A DNA stretch of 64,000 nucleotides, taken from assembly GCA_964516135.1 (NCBI GenBank), contig CAZEWN010000009.1, positions 1 to 64,000 on the forward strand. The letters are read 5' to 3'. A program made the translations under genes and the position numbers. Of the stretch, positions 32,598-40,721 are shown piece by piece. The stretch is from 34-65-8 sp964516135. Its GTDB lineage: Bacteria > Pseudomonadota > Alphaproteobacteria > Sphingomonadales > Sphingomonadaceae. The notes under the pieces are model-generated. The model had not been told where the DNA came from, did no database searches, and worked only from the letters and a program-made list of their open reading frames with translations. Position 1 is the stretch's first letter, and each line of letters opens with the position of its first letter.

Positions 32598-32834
32598 TCA
32601 GGTGTCGATATGCGCGATCGGCGTGCCCACCGGATATGCGGTGCCGATCTCTCCGATGATCGTCAGGGTGCCGGCAAAGGGACTTTCGATCTCCGATGAA
32701 GTCTTTTCCGATTCCACGACGTAAATCGGCTGACCGACCACAACTGGGCTGCCATCGGCCACCAGCCACTCGACGACTGTGCCTTCTTGCATCGACACGG
32801 CCAGTTTCGGCAGCTTCAAGGTCATCCGCGCCAT
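32598..32834 (-). CDS. Free-standing lipoyl domain protein
   Basis: A 78-residue single lipoyl/biotinyl domain and nothing else: EGTVVEWLVADGSPV and the hairpin ESEKTSSEIESP place the modified lysine at K44, in the ExDKA-like position of 2-oxoacid dehydrogenase E2 proteins. The protein would shuttle acyl or reducing equivalents between E1 and a partner, but there is no catalytic or subunit-binding domain. It starts 4 bases after the stop of the fused E1 gene. Together with the alpha/beta hydrolase of the same operon it could form a split AcoC-type E2. A second ATG three codons in (32,825) is also possible. Confidence 0.85.
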   Translation of the reverse strand: MARMTLKLPKLAVSMQEGTVVEWLVADGSPVVVGQPIYVVESEKTSSEIESPFAGTLTIIGEIGTAYPVGTPIAHIDT

Positions 32835-32838
32835 CTTC

Positions 32839-34851
32839 TCAAGCGTCCATCAGCGCGGCGGCGCGCGCGGCAATCCGGGCGGCATCGGGAAAATGCATCG
32901 CCTCTAGGTTCTGCGCGAACGGTATTGGGGTATAGCGCGCCCCCACGCGCGCGACGGGCGCCTTCAGCGCACCCCAGCACCGCTCCTGTATCTGCGCCGC
33001 TAGCTCTGCCCCGAACCCGGCGAATTCGACCGCCGCATGTGCGACAAGCACGCGGCCTGTCTTCTCCACCGAGGCAAGCACAGTGGGCAGGTCGAGCGGC
33101 ACCAGCGAACGCAGGTCGATCACTTCTGCCTCGATCCCTTGCTGGGCAAGCTGGGCGGCGGCAGCAAGTGTTTCCTGCATTGCCCAGCCATATGATACCA
33201 ACGTCAAGTCGCTACCTGGCCGTACGACCGCAGCCTGGCCGAGGGGAATGCGATAAGCCTCTTGCGGCACCGGGCCGGGCACGAAATAGCACCGCATCGC
33301 CTCCAGCACGATGCAGGGGTCCGGATCGTCGATACAAGACAGCAGCAGACCTTTGGCATCCGCCGCATTGCTGGGGGTGACGATCTTGAGGCCGGGTATG
33401 TGCGCGAACCATGCCTCCAGCGATTGCGAATGCTGTGCGCCGAACGATCCGACATTGCCCGCGGTCAGCATCCGCAACGTGATCGGCACGCTGGTGCGCC
33501 CGCCCGACATGTAGCGCAGCTTCGCCGCGTGGTTGGCGATCTGGTCCATGCAGACCATCGCAAAATCGACGATCATGATTTCGGCGACAGGTTTGTAGCC
33601 AACCAGGCTCGCTCCGATCGCCGCGCCGACGATCGCCTGTTCCGAAATCGGGGTGCCGCGCACGCGTTCGCGCCCGTGCTTGGTCGACAGACCATAAGTC
33701 GCCTTCACGATGCCGCCCGCCGGATCTTCGATGTCCTCGCCCAGCAGGATCACCCGGTCGTCGGCAGAGAGCGCCTGCTCCAGTGCTTCGTTGATCGCCT
33801 GCCCGTACATGATCTTGCGACCGCCTGCATCCGGCAGCGTGAACGGCGCGGATGATCCCTGGCTCCAGACTTCGCTGTCGCCGGGCCGATCAGCGAAGAT
33901 GTCGGCGGTGAGTTCCGCGGTCGCGGGCGACTGCGAACTGTCGGCGAAAGCTTGTGCGTCGGCAATCTCCGCCGCAATTTCCGCGTCGATCGCGTCGAGT
34001 GTCTCGGCAGTCGCCATCCCCTCGGCCATCAGCCGCTCGCGGTATGCGACCACCGGGTTTCTGGCCCGCGCCTGTGCCAGGAGTTCGGCATTCATGTGCC
34101 CTTCGTCGGAACCAAAGCTGTGGCCTTGCAGCCGGTGCGCGACGCATTCGAGCAGGGTCGGACCCTCGCCCGCGCGTGCCCGCGCGATCGCCCGCCCGGC
34201 AGCCTCGTGAACGGCCAGGGGATCCGTCCCGTCCACCTTCTCGCCGACCATCCCATAACCGGCGGCGCGGCCCGCGATATCGGCGCTCCGCGTCGAATCG
34301 GCATAGCTCGTGTATTCGGCGTAGAGGTTGTTCTGGCAGACGAAGACAACAGGCAACTGCCACAGCGCCGCCAGGTTCAGCGCTTCGTGCACCGCGCCGA
34401 TATTTGCGGCGCCATCGCCAAAGCTGCACGTCACGACCCGGCCCGTGCCTTTGAGTTGCTCACCCAGCGCGATCCCGGCCGCTATCGGCGCGCCTGCCCC
34501 GACAATGCCGGTGGTGACCATCAGCCCGCTGTCCGGGTCCGACAGGTGCATTGGGCCACCCTTGCCTTTGGACGTGCCGGATTCCCGCCCATACATTTCG
34601 GCGACGATCTCGCGGATAGGAGTACCCTTCGCGACGATATCGTGGATGCAGCGATAGGTGATGACCGACTTGTCATCCGCGTGAAGGTGCGGGGCTATCG
34701 CGGCTGGAATGGCTTCCTGGCCGCCGCAAGGATAGTACTGGAATTGCAGATCGCCGGCTGCCAGGCCTTGCTGGATGCGCTGGTCGGTGGCCGCGATCCG
34801 GGCCATGGTGCGATAGATCTCGACCGCGGTCTCGGTTGAACAATTCGTCAC
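32839..34851 (-). CDS. Fused E1 alpha-beta 2-oxoacid dehydrogenase
   Basis: A 670-residue chain that joins E1alpha (about residues 1-345) and E1beta (about 350-670), separate genes in most acetoin, pyruvate and branched-chain complexes. In the alpha part the TPP motif GDGAANIG begins at G145 and ends with N174-N175 (VCQNN). In the beta part IMYGQAINEALEQAL, LLGEDIEDPAGG and TPISEQAIVGAAIGASL are typical. The GTG at 34851 was chosen because the frame upstream overlaps the DUF1330 gene and has no E1 similarity. The best comparison is acetoin:DCPIP oxidoreductase. E3 and a conventional E2 are missing here. Confidence 0.85.
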   Translation of the reverse strand: MTNCSTETAVEIYRTMARIAATDQRIQQGLAAGDLQFQYYPCGGQEAIPAAIAPHLHADDKSVITYRCIHDIVAKGTPIREIVAEMYGRESGTSKGKGGPMHLSDPDSGLMVTTGIVGAGAPIAAGIALGEQLKGTGRVVTCSFGDGAANIGAVHEALNLAALWQLPVVFVCQNNLYAEYTSYADSTRSADIAGRAAGYGMVGEKVDGTDPLAVHEAAGRAIARARAGEGPTLLECVAHRLQGHSFGSDEGHMNAELLAQARARNPVVAYRERLMAEGMATAETLDAIDAEIAAEIADAQAFADSSQSPATAELTADIFADRPGDSEVWSQGSSAPFTLPDAGGRKIMYGQAINEALEQALSADDRVILLGEDIEDPAGGIVKATYGLSTKHGRERVRGTPISEQAIVGAAIGASLVGYKPVAEIMIVDFAMVCMDQIANHAAKLRYMSGGRTSVPITLRMLTAGNVGSFGAQHSQSLEAWFAHIPGLKIVTPSNAADAKGLLLSCIDDPDPCIVLEAMRCYFVPGPVPQEAYRIPLGQAAVVRPGSDLTLVSYGWAMQETLAAAAQLAQQGIEAEVIDLRSLVPLDLPTVLASVEKTGRVLVAHAAVEFAGFGAELAAQIQERCWGALKAPVARVGARYTPIPFAQNLEAMHFPDAARIAARAAALMDA

Positions 34852-34873
34852 GATCGTGATCCCTCGCTTGAAT

Positions 34874-35500
34874 TTAGCATGTCTTGCCTTCGACGATCTG
34901 GACGTCGAAGCGGCCCACGCCGGTGCGGATCGGAATTGCCTCGTTCTGATAGCGGTCGCAAAACCAGAAATCCTCGGCATGCGCGCGCGACGGCCACCGC
35001 GAGATGGCGAAGATGCCCTCGTCCCATTCGCCAGCCAGAACTTCGACATCGCCTCCCAGCTCGAAGGCGACGTAGTAGGCACCGCGTTCGCGCATCATCG
35101 GCAGGATCATGTCCCGGTATTGATCCATCCGCGCCTGATCGGATCCCGTTCCCTCGATCACCATGAATGTGCGCGGTGCGCCCGCATCGGGGACATCGAC
35201 CGTGGCAATCGTGGGAACGAAGTTCCCGGGCCATCCTTCGTAGGCAATCCCGTTGCATGCCAGCGCGACAAGCGCCCCATCGCTGGCAACAAGATCGCTG
35301 CACGAGCGCCAATAGGCGGCCCGATCTTCCGCAAAGGCGAAGCGCAGAATGACAAGCCCGGAATGATGCGTGCCTGGTTCGAGCGGTCGCACGTCTTCGC
35401 GGTCCGCCGCCGCCATCACCGTGCAACGGGCGGCGCTTGCCCGAGCGGCCCATTCATTCGCGCCGCGACCCGTCTTGAGCGTGAGGAAAACAGGGTCCAT
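34874..35500 (-). CDS. DUF1330-like two-part protein
   Basis: A 208-residue protein whose C-terminal half (about 95-208) fits the DUF1330 dimeric ferredoxin-like fold (RMDQYRDMILPMMRERGAYYVAFELGGDVEVLAGEW, and ISRWPSRAHAEDFWFCDRYQ). The N-terminal half looks like a second, divergent copy of the same fold (LTLKTGRGANEWAARA, LVILRFAFAEDRAAYWRS). Single-domain DUF1330 proteins are near 95-100 residues, so this seems to be a fused pair. The ATG at 35500 is four bases after the alpha/beta hydrolase gene. Such folds bind small aromatic or cyclic ligands. Function is unknown. Confidence 0.75.
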   Translation of the reverse strand: MDPVFLTLKTGRGANEWAARASAARCTVMAAADREDVRPLEPGTHHSGLVILRFAFAEDRAAYWRSCSDLVASDGALVALACNGIAYEGWPGNFVPTIATVDVPDAGAPRTFMVIEGTGSDQARMDQYRDMILPMMRERGAYYVAFELGGDVEVLAGEWDEGIFAISRWPSRAHAEDFWFCDRYQNEAIPIRTGVGRFDVQIVEGKTC

Positions 35501-35504
35501 GCGT

Positions 35505-36320
35505 TCAATGCCGCGCAGCGAAATCGACCAGCGCCGCGTTGAACGCCGCCGGTGCTTCCCAGAAGATCGTATGGCCGCCGCCATCCAGCTCGAACAGTTC
35601 GGCATTCGGGATGCGTTCCGCCATCCACGCGCCCACTGGCCCCGGCATCACCGGGTTGTTGCGGCGGCCATATATCAGCACGGTCGGCAGATCGATCCGC
35701 GCCAGAAACTCCCGCGAATCCGGCTTTACCATGTCGTCGATGATCGCAGCCACGGTTTCGGTCGGCGTCAGGTACATCTGCGCCTTCATCGCCGCCTTTT
35801 CCCCCGCTGCCAGCGGGTCGGCGAAGGCAGCGTCGAGAAATCCGTCGAGCACGGCCCGGTCCGCGCGAACCATGTTGCCATATCCAAGCGCGGCCTCCTC
35901 CGGGAAATCGCCAAAGGTGGGATGCTCCCACCCCGGTGCCGACATGACGCGCGGGCTCATTTCACACAGGCCCAGTGCCCGCAGCCGATCCGACCCGTGG
36001 CGCTGAAGATATTCAAGCGCGACGATCCCCCCAAATGCGACCCCGAACAGCAGCGCATTCGAGATCCCCAGTTGGTCAAGCGCGGCGGCGAGATCGTCGG
36101 CATTGCGCGCGACCGAGTGATCGCCCGCCGGCTTGCCCGACAGCCCCTGCCCGCGCAGGTCGAGCATGATCACGCGGTTGTCGCGCGCCAGCGCCTCGAC
36201 ATTCTTTTGCCAGAAATAACCGGCCGGGAACTGGAGCCCCTGAAGCAGTACCAGCGGCTTGCCGCTACCGCGTTCGTCGTACCACAGCGGCACCCCGTCA
36301 TCGAGCCACAGGTGCGGCAT
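35505..36320 (-). CDS. Alpha/beta hydrolase-fold protein lacking the Ser nucleophile
   Basis: A 271-residue alpha/beta hydrolase. The oxyanion region LVLLQGLQF (24-32) and the LDLRGQGLSGKP segment (53-64) are typical, but the nucleophile elbow reads FGVAFGG (residues 92-98), with A95 where GxSxG has serine. The acid loop is YGRRNNP, with asparagine where aspartate is usual; H250 (GGGHTIFW) remains. So it is not a standard esterase. It lies in an operon with a lipoyl protein and a fused E1, as the hydrolase half of AcoC does, so an acyl-transfer or structural E2 role is the best guess. Its ATG overlaps the TonB receptor stop. Confidence 0.85.
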   Translation of the reverse strand: MPHLWLDDGVPLWYDERGSGKPLVLLQGLQFPAGYFWQKNVEALARDNRVIMLDLRGQGLSGKPAGDHSVARNADDLAAALDQLGISNALLFGVAFGGIVALEYLQRHGSDRLRALGLCEMSPRVMSAPGWEHPTFGDFPEEAALGYGNMVRADRAVLDGFLDAAFADPLAAGEKAAMKAQMYLTPTETVAAIIDDMVKPDSREFLARIDLPTVLIYGRRNNPVMPGPVGAWMAERIPNAELFELDGGGHTIFWEAPAAFNAALVDFAARH

Positions 36321-38575
36321 CAGAAGCTCACGCTCGCGGTGACGCCGTATGTCCGCGGCGGCGCGACATAGGCCTGGCCCACCAGTTGCGGATTGAAGGC
36401 ACCGGATTCAAGGACTTCGGAAAAATAGGTCTCGTCGAACAGGTTGTTCGCCCACAAGGCGAAGGAGTAACGATCATTCTCGCTGGTCCACGTGATCCGG
36501 GCATTGGCCAGCGCATATCCTTCCTGACTGATGAGCGGACGGTTGAACTGCGTGAAGTATGTAAGCGACTGATAGCGCAGGTCGCCACGCAACGCGACCG
36601 ACCCGCTCATGCCAAGGTCGAAAGTGTAACCCAGCATGCCCGATAACGTCCACTTCGGCGCGCGTGGAAAGCGATTGTCGGCAAGGTCGATCGGGTTGGC
36701 AGCGGTGCAACCGGCATCGATTGGCGCAGTGGGCTGGGTCGGGTCGCCGGTGCAGAACTGGTCGTAAGTGGCGTCGAGATAAGCCAGCGTCGCGCCCGCC
36801 TCGAACCCCGTCGGCGCGCGATAGGCAAGCTCGACCTCGGCCCCCTTGATCGTTGCCGCGGCCGCGTTGGTCAGCACCGACTGCAGGTTCACGATCTGCT
36901 GTACCTGAACGTTCTTGTAGTCGGTGTAGAAAAGACTCGCATTCAGCGAACCGCGCCGATCGGCGAAGCTCGTTTTCACTCCGCCTTCGAACGACCACAG
37001 CTTTTCAGGATCGAAGCCGGGCTGGATTGCGAGGAGATTGAACCCGCCCGATTTGAAGCCCCGCGTTGCAGAAGCATAGAGGTTCACATCCTCGCTGGCC
37101 TCGTAGTTCAGCACGACGCGCGGCGTGAAGGCGTTGAATGTATCCTCAAGGTCAGGGTTGGCGACAAACGGCGCGCCGAAATTGATCTCGTAACGATAGG
37201 CCGCCTTGCGCTTCTCGGTACTGTAGCGCCCACCAATCGTAGCCGTAAGGCGGTCGGTCAGGCGATAACGCAACTCGCCGAACGCGGCGTAGGCGTCCGT
37301 TTCCGCTGTCCCGTCGATGGTGATGTAGAATGGCAGGTCGGCCCCGAACGGGAAGGGCAGCGCGATGAAGCTATCGCCACTTTCGTGAAACAGGAAACCG
37401 CCCAGCAACCACTCAAGCCGGTCACCCCCGCCAGATAGCTGAATTTCCTGGCTGAACTGCTCGGTATCGTCCTGCTGGATGTAGTTGACGTAGAAGACGT
37501 CCGACCCGTCACCATCGTTCAACCAATTGAACTTGGTCCTCCGATATCCGGTGATTGACGAGAGGGTAACAGCGCCGATGTCATATCCAAGATGAAGCGC
37601 TGCTCCGAACTGAGTCGTCTTGAAAACATCGGCATCAGATCCGACCGAGCGCGTCGTTCCTGGCAGGTTCAACTCGAATGCCTGGTTGACCACGCGGATG
37701 TTTTCAGGATCGAATGCATCAGCGCCGCCGCCAAAATCGGCGGTAGGAAGCGCGTCGGGCCGATTGAGATATTTGTAGGCGGGCAGGTTGCTGTTGTCGT
37801 TGGTGTTCTCGATGGTCAGGCGGGCAGTGAACGGACCGCCATCATCGTACCCGATCTGGCCGCGAAGAGCCCAGACGTCCTTGCTGTCGAGCCGCCCGAA
37901 ACCGCGATCCCGCGCGGCCGCGTTGGTGTTGCGGGTGAACCCATCGCGCCAGTGCCCAAGTCCGGCCACGCGCAGCGCAAACCCCTGCGCCAGTGGCACA
38001 TTGGCAAAGCCGTCGACGCGGATCGCATCGTAATTGCCGTAAGATGCGCTCATCCCACCGGCAAAGGCGGACGCATCGGGCGTGTTGGGAATCACGTTGA
38101 TTACACCGCCAGTGGCGTTGCGGCCGTACAGCGTGCCCTGCGGCCCGCGCAGCACCTCCACCCGGTTGACGTCGAACAGATCGAACAGCCCGGCGGCCGC
38201 GCGCGCCACGTACACGCCGTCGGAATGTACCGCGACGCCCGGGTCTCCAGCGATCGTGTAGTTTTCGTTACCGATGCCGCGGATCCGGATTTGTCCGACA
38301 ACCGAGCGCTGCACCAGCAGGCCGGGCGTCAGGGTCGAAAGGCTTTCAGTGTCCTGGATCCCCGCCGCCGCGAGTGTTTCGCCGCCCAGTGCGGTGATGG
38401 AAATCGGAACGTCCTGGATGGATTCGGACCGACGCTGTGCCGTTACGATGATCTCCGGGGACTGGCCCCCAGAAGATGTCGATGCGGCGGCGGACGCATC
38501 CTGCGCGATCGCGGGCTGAGCCGTGGCTCCCGCCAGCAGCGAGGCACCGGCAAGAAGAAATTCAATGTTACGCAT
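36320..38575 (-). CDS. TonB-dependent outer-membrane receptor
   Basis: A 751-residue outer-membrane transporter: signal peptide ending around residue 25 (ATAQPAIAQ), TonB-box-like IIVTAQRRSESIQDVP near 40-57, a plug with QIRIRGIGNENYT and RVEVLRGPQGTLYGRNATGGVINVI (about 85-150), then a barrel ending in VTASVSF. The start at 38575 has GGAAGAT upstream; the longer frame is not supported. It heads an operon with the alpha/beta hydrolase, DUF1330, E1 and lipoyl genes and so probably imports the compound they handle. It is divergent from the acyl-CoA synthetase gene. Confidence 0.95.
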   Translation of the reverse strand: MRNIEFLLAGASLLAGATAQPAIAQDASAAASTSSGGQSPEIIVTAQRRSESIQDVPISITALGGETLAAAGIQDTESLSTLTPGLLVQRSVVGQIRIRGIGNENYTIAGDPGVAVHSDGVYVARAAAGLFDLFDVNRVEVLRGPQGTLYGRNATGGVINVIPNTPDASAFAGGMSASYGNYDAIRVDGFANVPLAQGFALRVAGLGHWRDGFTRNTNAAARDRGFGRLDSKDVWALRGQIGYDDGGPFTARLTIENTNDNSNLPAYKYLNRPDALPTADFGGGADAFDPENIRVVNQAFELNLPGTTRSVGSDADVFKTTQFGAALHLGYDIGAVTLSSITGYRRTKFNWLNDGDGSDVFYVNYIQQDDTEQFSQEIQLSGGGDRLEWLLGGFLFHESGDSFIALPFPFGADLPFYITIDGTAETDAYAAFGELRYRLTDRLTATIGGRYSTEKRKAAYRYEINFGAPFVANPDLEDTFNAFTPRVVLNYEASEDVNLYASATRGFKSGGFNLLAIQPGFDPEKLWSFEGGVKTSFADRRGSLNASLFYTDYKNVQVQQIVNLQSVLTNAAAATIKGAEVELAYRAPTGFEAGATLAYLDATYDQFCTGDPTQPTAPIDAGCTAANPIDLADNRFPRAPKWTLSGMLGYTFDLGMSGSVALRGDLRYQSLTYFTQFNRPLISQEGYALANARITWTSENDRYSFALWANNLFDETYFSEVLESGAFNPQLVGQAYVAPPRTYGVTASVSF

Positions 38576-38683
38576 GGCCAATCTTCCACCCCCCGATGTC
38601 CGACCCACGCCAGTGCTGGCGATGAGCAAAATGACCACAAGCCCTTGCCAATGTCAATATCAGTTCATGGATATATTTTTATC

Positions 38684-38699
38684 GTTCACTCTTGTGAAC
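38684..38699. promoter_or_regulatory. Inverted repeat GTTCAC-N4-GTGAAC in a divergent promoter
   Basis: A perfect 6+4+6 inverted repeat lies in the 191-base region between the TonB receptor gene (start 38575) and the acyl-CoA synthetase gene (start 38767). A CAGTTCA half-site at 38,661 pairs with TGAACTG at 38,695 as a second, wider symmetry. IclR regulators bind short imperfect palindromes, and the IclR gene of this operon is the obvious candidate. Both operons could respond to the same signal. Confidence 0.5.
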
Positions 38700-38766
38700 T
38701 GATGTGTCGTCGGTTATTGCGGTTTTGAGGGGTTCCGGCGTCGGCGACACCCATCAGAGGATCGAT

Positions 38767-40284
38767 ATGTCATTGCCTGCTGGATATCGCGCGATGACCA
38801 TAGCGGGCGGCATACGCGCGGCGCGTGCGCGCGGCGGCGAGCGGATCGCACTTGAGGCGGGTGCCGAACAGCGCACCTACGGGCAGCTCGTCGACCGGAT
38901 CGACCGCATTTCCAGCGTCGCGCGCGCGCATTACCGGTTGGAGCCGGGTGACCGGGTGGCGCTTATCGCGCCAAACCGGATCGACTACGTCGAGCTTGTC
39001 GCTGGATTTGCCGATGCTGGCATAATTGTCGCGACGCTGAATCCGCGCCTTGCGGGTCCAGAGCTCGCCGCGATAATCGCCGATTGCACGCCGCGGCTCG
39101 TGCTAATCGACGACGCGGTCGCCCAGAAGATCGCGTCATCGCTCGAAGGCGGCATACCGCTGGTCTGGCTCGATCGCGATTTCGCTGGTCTGGTGGAACA
39201 GGCCAAGCCCCTTGTTTCGGTCCCGCTCGCGGAGCAATCCCCGTTTGCGCTCGCCTATACTTCGGGCACGACGGGGCAGCCCAAAGGCGTGCTCTTATCG
39301 CACCGGTCGCGCGCCTTGACGTTCCAGTCGATGGCGGCCGAATATCGCTGTTTTGGCGTGGACGATCGTTTCCTGTCGGTCACGCCGATGTGTCACGGCG
39401 CGGGGTTCGTGTTCGCATGCGCCGCACTGTTCTATGGCGGCACGACCGTGCTGTTCGACGGAGGCGACCCCGAGGCGCTACTTCGCCGGATCACGGCGGG
39501 CGATGTCACGGGCGTCTTCATGGTGCCAACGCACTTCGCGCGGCTTTACGACTTGCCCCAACCGATGCTCGACCGGCATCGTGACCATAACCTTGCCACG
39601 ATCATCTCGAACGCCGCGGCCCTCCCTCAGGCGGCAAAGGCCCGAACGGTCGATCACTTCGGCGCGGGCTTGTTGCACGAAACCTATGGCTCGACCGAGG
39701 GCGGAATCGTGACCAACATCCGCCCCGGCGACATCCTGCGCAAGCCAGGCAGCGTGGGCCATCCATTTCCGCTCATGGAGGTGGAACTGCGTCGGCCCGA
39801 CGGGACCATTGCCGACCCGGGCGAGCATGGGGAGTTGTTCTGTCGTGGCCCGACGCTGTTCAATGGCTACTGGAACCGGCGCGACGCCACGCAAGAGGCG
39901 CTGGTCGACGGCTGGGTGACGGTCGGGGATATCGGCAGCCGCGATGACGAAGGGTTCATCACTATCATGGACCGCAAGAAGGATATGGTGGTGACCGGGG
40001 GGGTCAACGTCTATCCCCGTGAAATCGAAAACGTGATCGGATCGGTTCCGGGCGTCAGCGAAGTGGCGGTGGTCGGCCAGCCAAGCCAAGAGTGGGGCGA
40101 GAGCTTGCACGCCTTTGTCGTGGCCAGCAGCGGGGCTGAGGCCAACGCGGATCGCATTATCGGCGCCTGCCGCGCAAGCCTGGCCGGGTTCAAGGTGCCG
40201 AAACACATCTCGTTCATTGACGAATTGCCGCGCAACACGGGTGGCAAGGTATTGAAGTCGGTCCTGCGCGAGCGCTTGCTATGA
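38767..40284 (+). CDS. Acyl-CoA synthetase (AMP-forming)
   Basis: A 505-residue ANL-family ligase that activates a carboxylic acid through an acyl-adenylate. The phosphate loop YTSGTTGQPKGVLLSH is near 184-199, YGSTEGG near 308, the hinge DRKKDMVVTGGVNVYPREIENV near 415 and the catalytic lysine in NTGGKVLKS near 495. It resembles medium-chain or aromatic acid ligases, and the substrate is not known. The ATG at 38767 follows AGAGGATC. It starts the plus-strand operon that also holds a SnoaL-like and an amidohydrolase gene, linked by ATGA overlaps. Confidence 0.92.
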   Translation: MSLPAGYRAMTIAGGIRAARARGGERIALEAGAEQRTYGQLVDRIDRISSVARAHYRLEPGDRVALIAPNRIDYVELVAGFADAGIIVATLNPRLAGPELAAIIADCTPRLVLIDDAVAQKIASSLEGGIPLVWLDRDFAGLVEQAKPLVSVPLAEQSPFALAYTSGTTGQPKGVLLSHRSRALTFQSMAAEYRCFGVDDRFLSVTPMCHGAGFVFACAALFYGGTTVLFDGGDPEALLRRITAGDVTGVFMVPTHFARLYDLPQPMLDRHRDHNLATIISNAAALPQAAKARTVDHFGAGLLHETYGSTEGGIVTNIRPGDILRKPGSVGHPFPLMEVELRRPDGTIADPGEHGELFCRGPTLFNGYWNRRDATQEALVDGWVTVGDIGSRDDEGFITIMDRKKDMVVTGGVNVYPREIENVIGSVPGVSEVAVVGQPSQEWGESLHAFVVASSGAEANADRIIGACRASLAGFKVPKHISFIDELPRNTGGKVLKSVLRERLL

Positions 40285-40721
40285 GCATCGTTCCGGCCAA
40301 TCCCGCGCAGTCCATGGCGCTCGCGTTCATGCAGGCGCTATGGGCCGGGGACGTCGAAACGACCGATCGGCTGTTCGCCCCGGACGCCCGTTGGGTGTTC
40401 CAATACGGCATGCCGCAAGCGCAAGGCAGTGATGGCCGCGTGTGGCCCGCGCGTGATGCGCTTGCGCGGGTCATCGCGGACCTGTTCGGAAAGTTCGACC
40501 CCGCTGGCTTCGTCGTCACACCCACATCGCTTATCGGCGACGGCGACCTGGTTGCCATCGAATACCAGGCACGCGGCCGTACCAGCCGGGGTCTGGAATA
40601 TCACAACACTTACGTCACCGTCCTCTCCATCGCGGGCGATCACGTACTGGAAATCCGTCCCTACAACGATACGGCCCACATGCTGGCGATGCTGGGCGGC
40701 GATGAGGAACGCACTGCATGA
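40281..40721 (+). CDS. SnoaL-like (NTF2 fold) protein
   Basis: A 146-residue NTF2-fold protein: helical N-terminus (AQSMALAFMQALWAGDVETTDRLFAPDARW), a beta-sheet cone and a C-terminal VLEIRPYNDTAHMLAM. It is more distant from the two SnoaL-like genes at 31 kb than those are from each other. Its ATG overlaps the synthetase stop, and its own stop overlaps the amidohydrolase start, both as ATGA. SnoaL-like isomerases or hydratases often act on aromatic or enol intermediates; nothing more can be said here. Confidence 0.75.
   Translation: MSIVPANPAQSMALAFMQALWAGDVETTDRLFAPDARWVFQYGMPQAQGSDGRVWPARDALARVIADLFGKFDPAGFVVTPTSLIGDGDLVAIEYQARGRTSRGLEYHNTYVTVLSIAGDHVLEIRPYNDTAHMLAMLGGDEERTA

Noticed and set aside
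34852..35082. Longer start for the fused E1 gene
   Set aside because: The added 77 residues are Arg/Ser-rich, overlap the DUF1330 gene out of frame and lack E1 similarity. The GTG at 34,851 leaves a complete E1alpha N-terminus.
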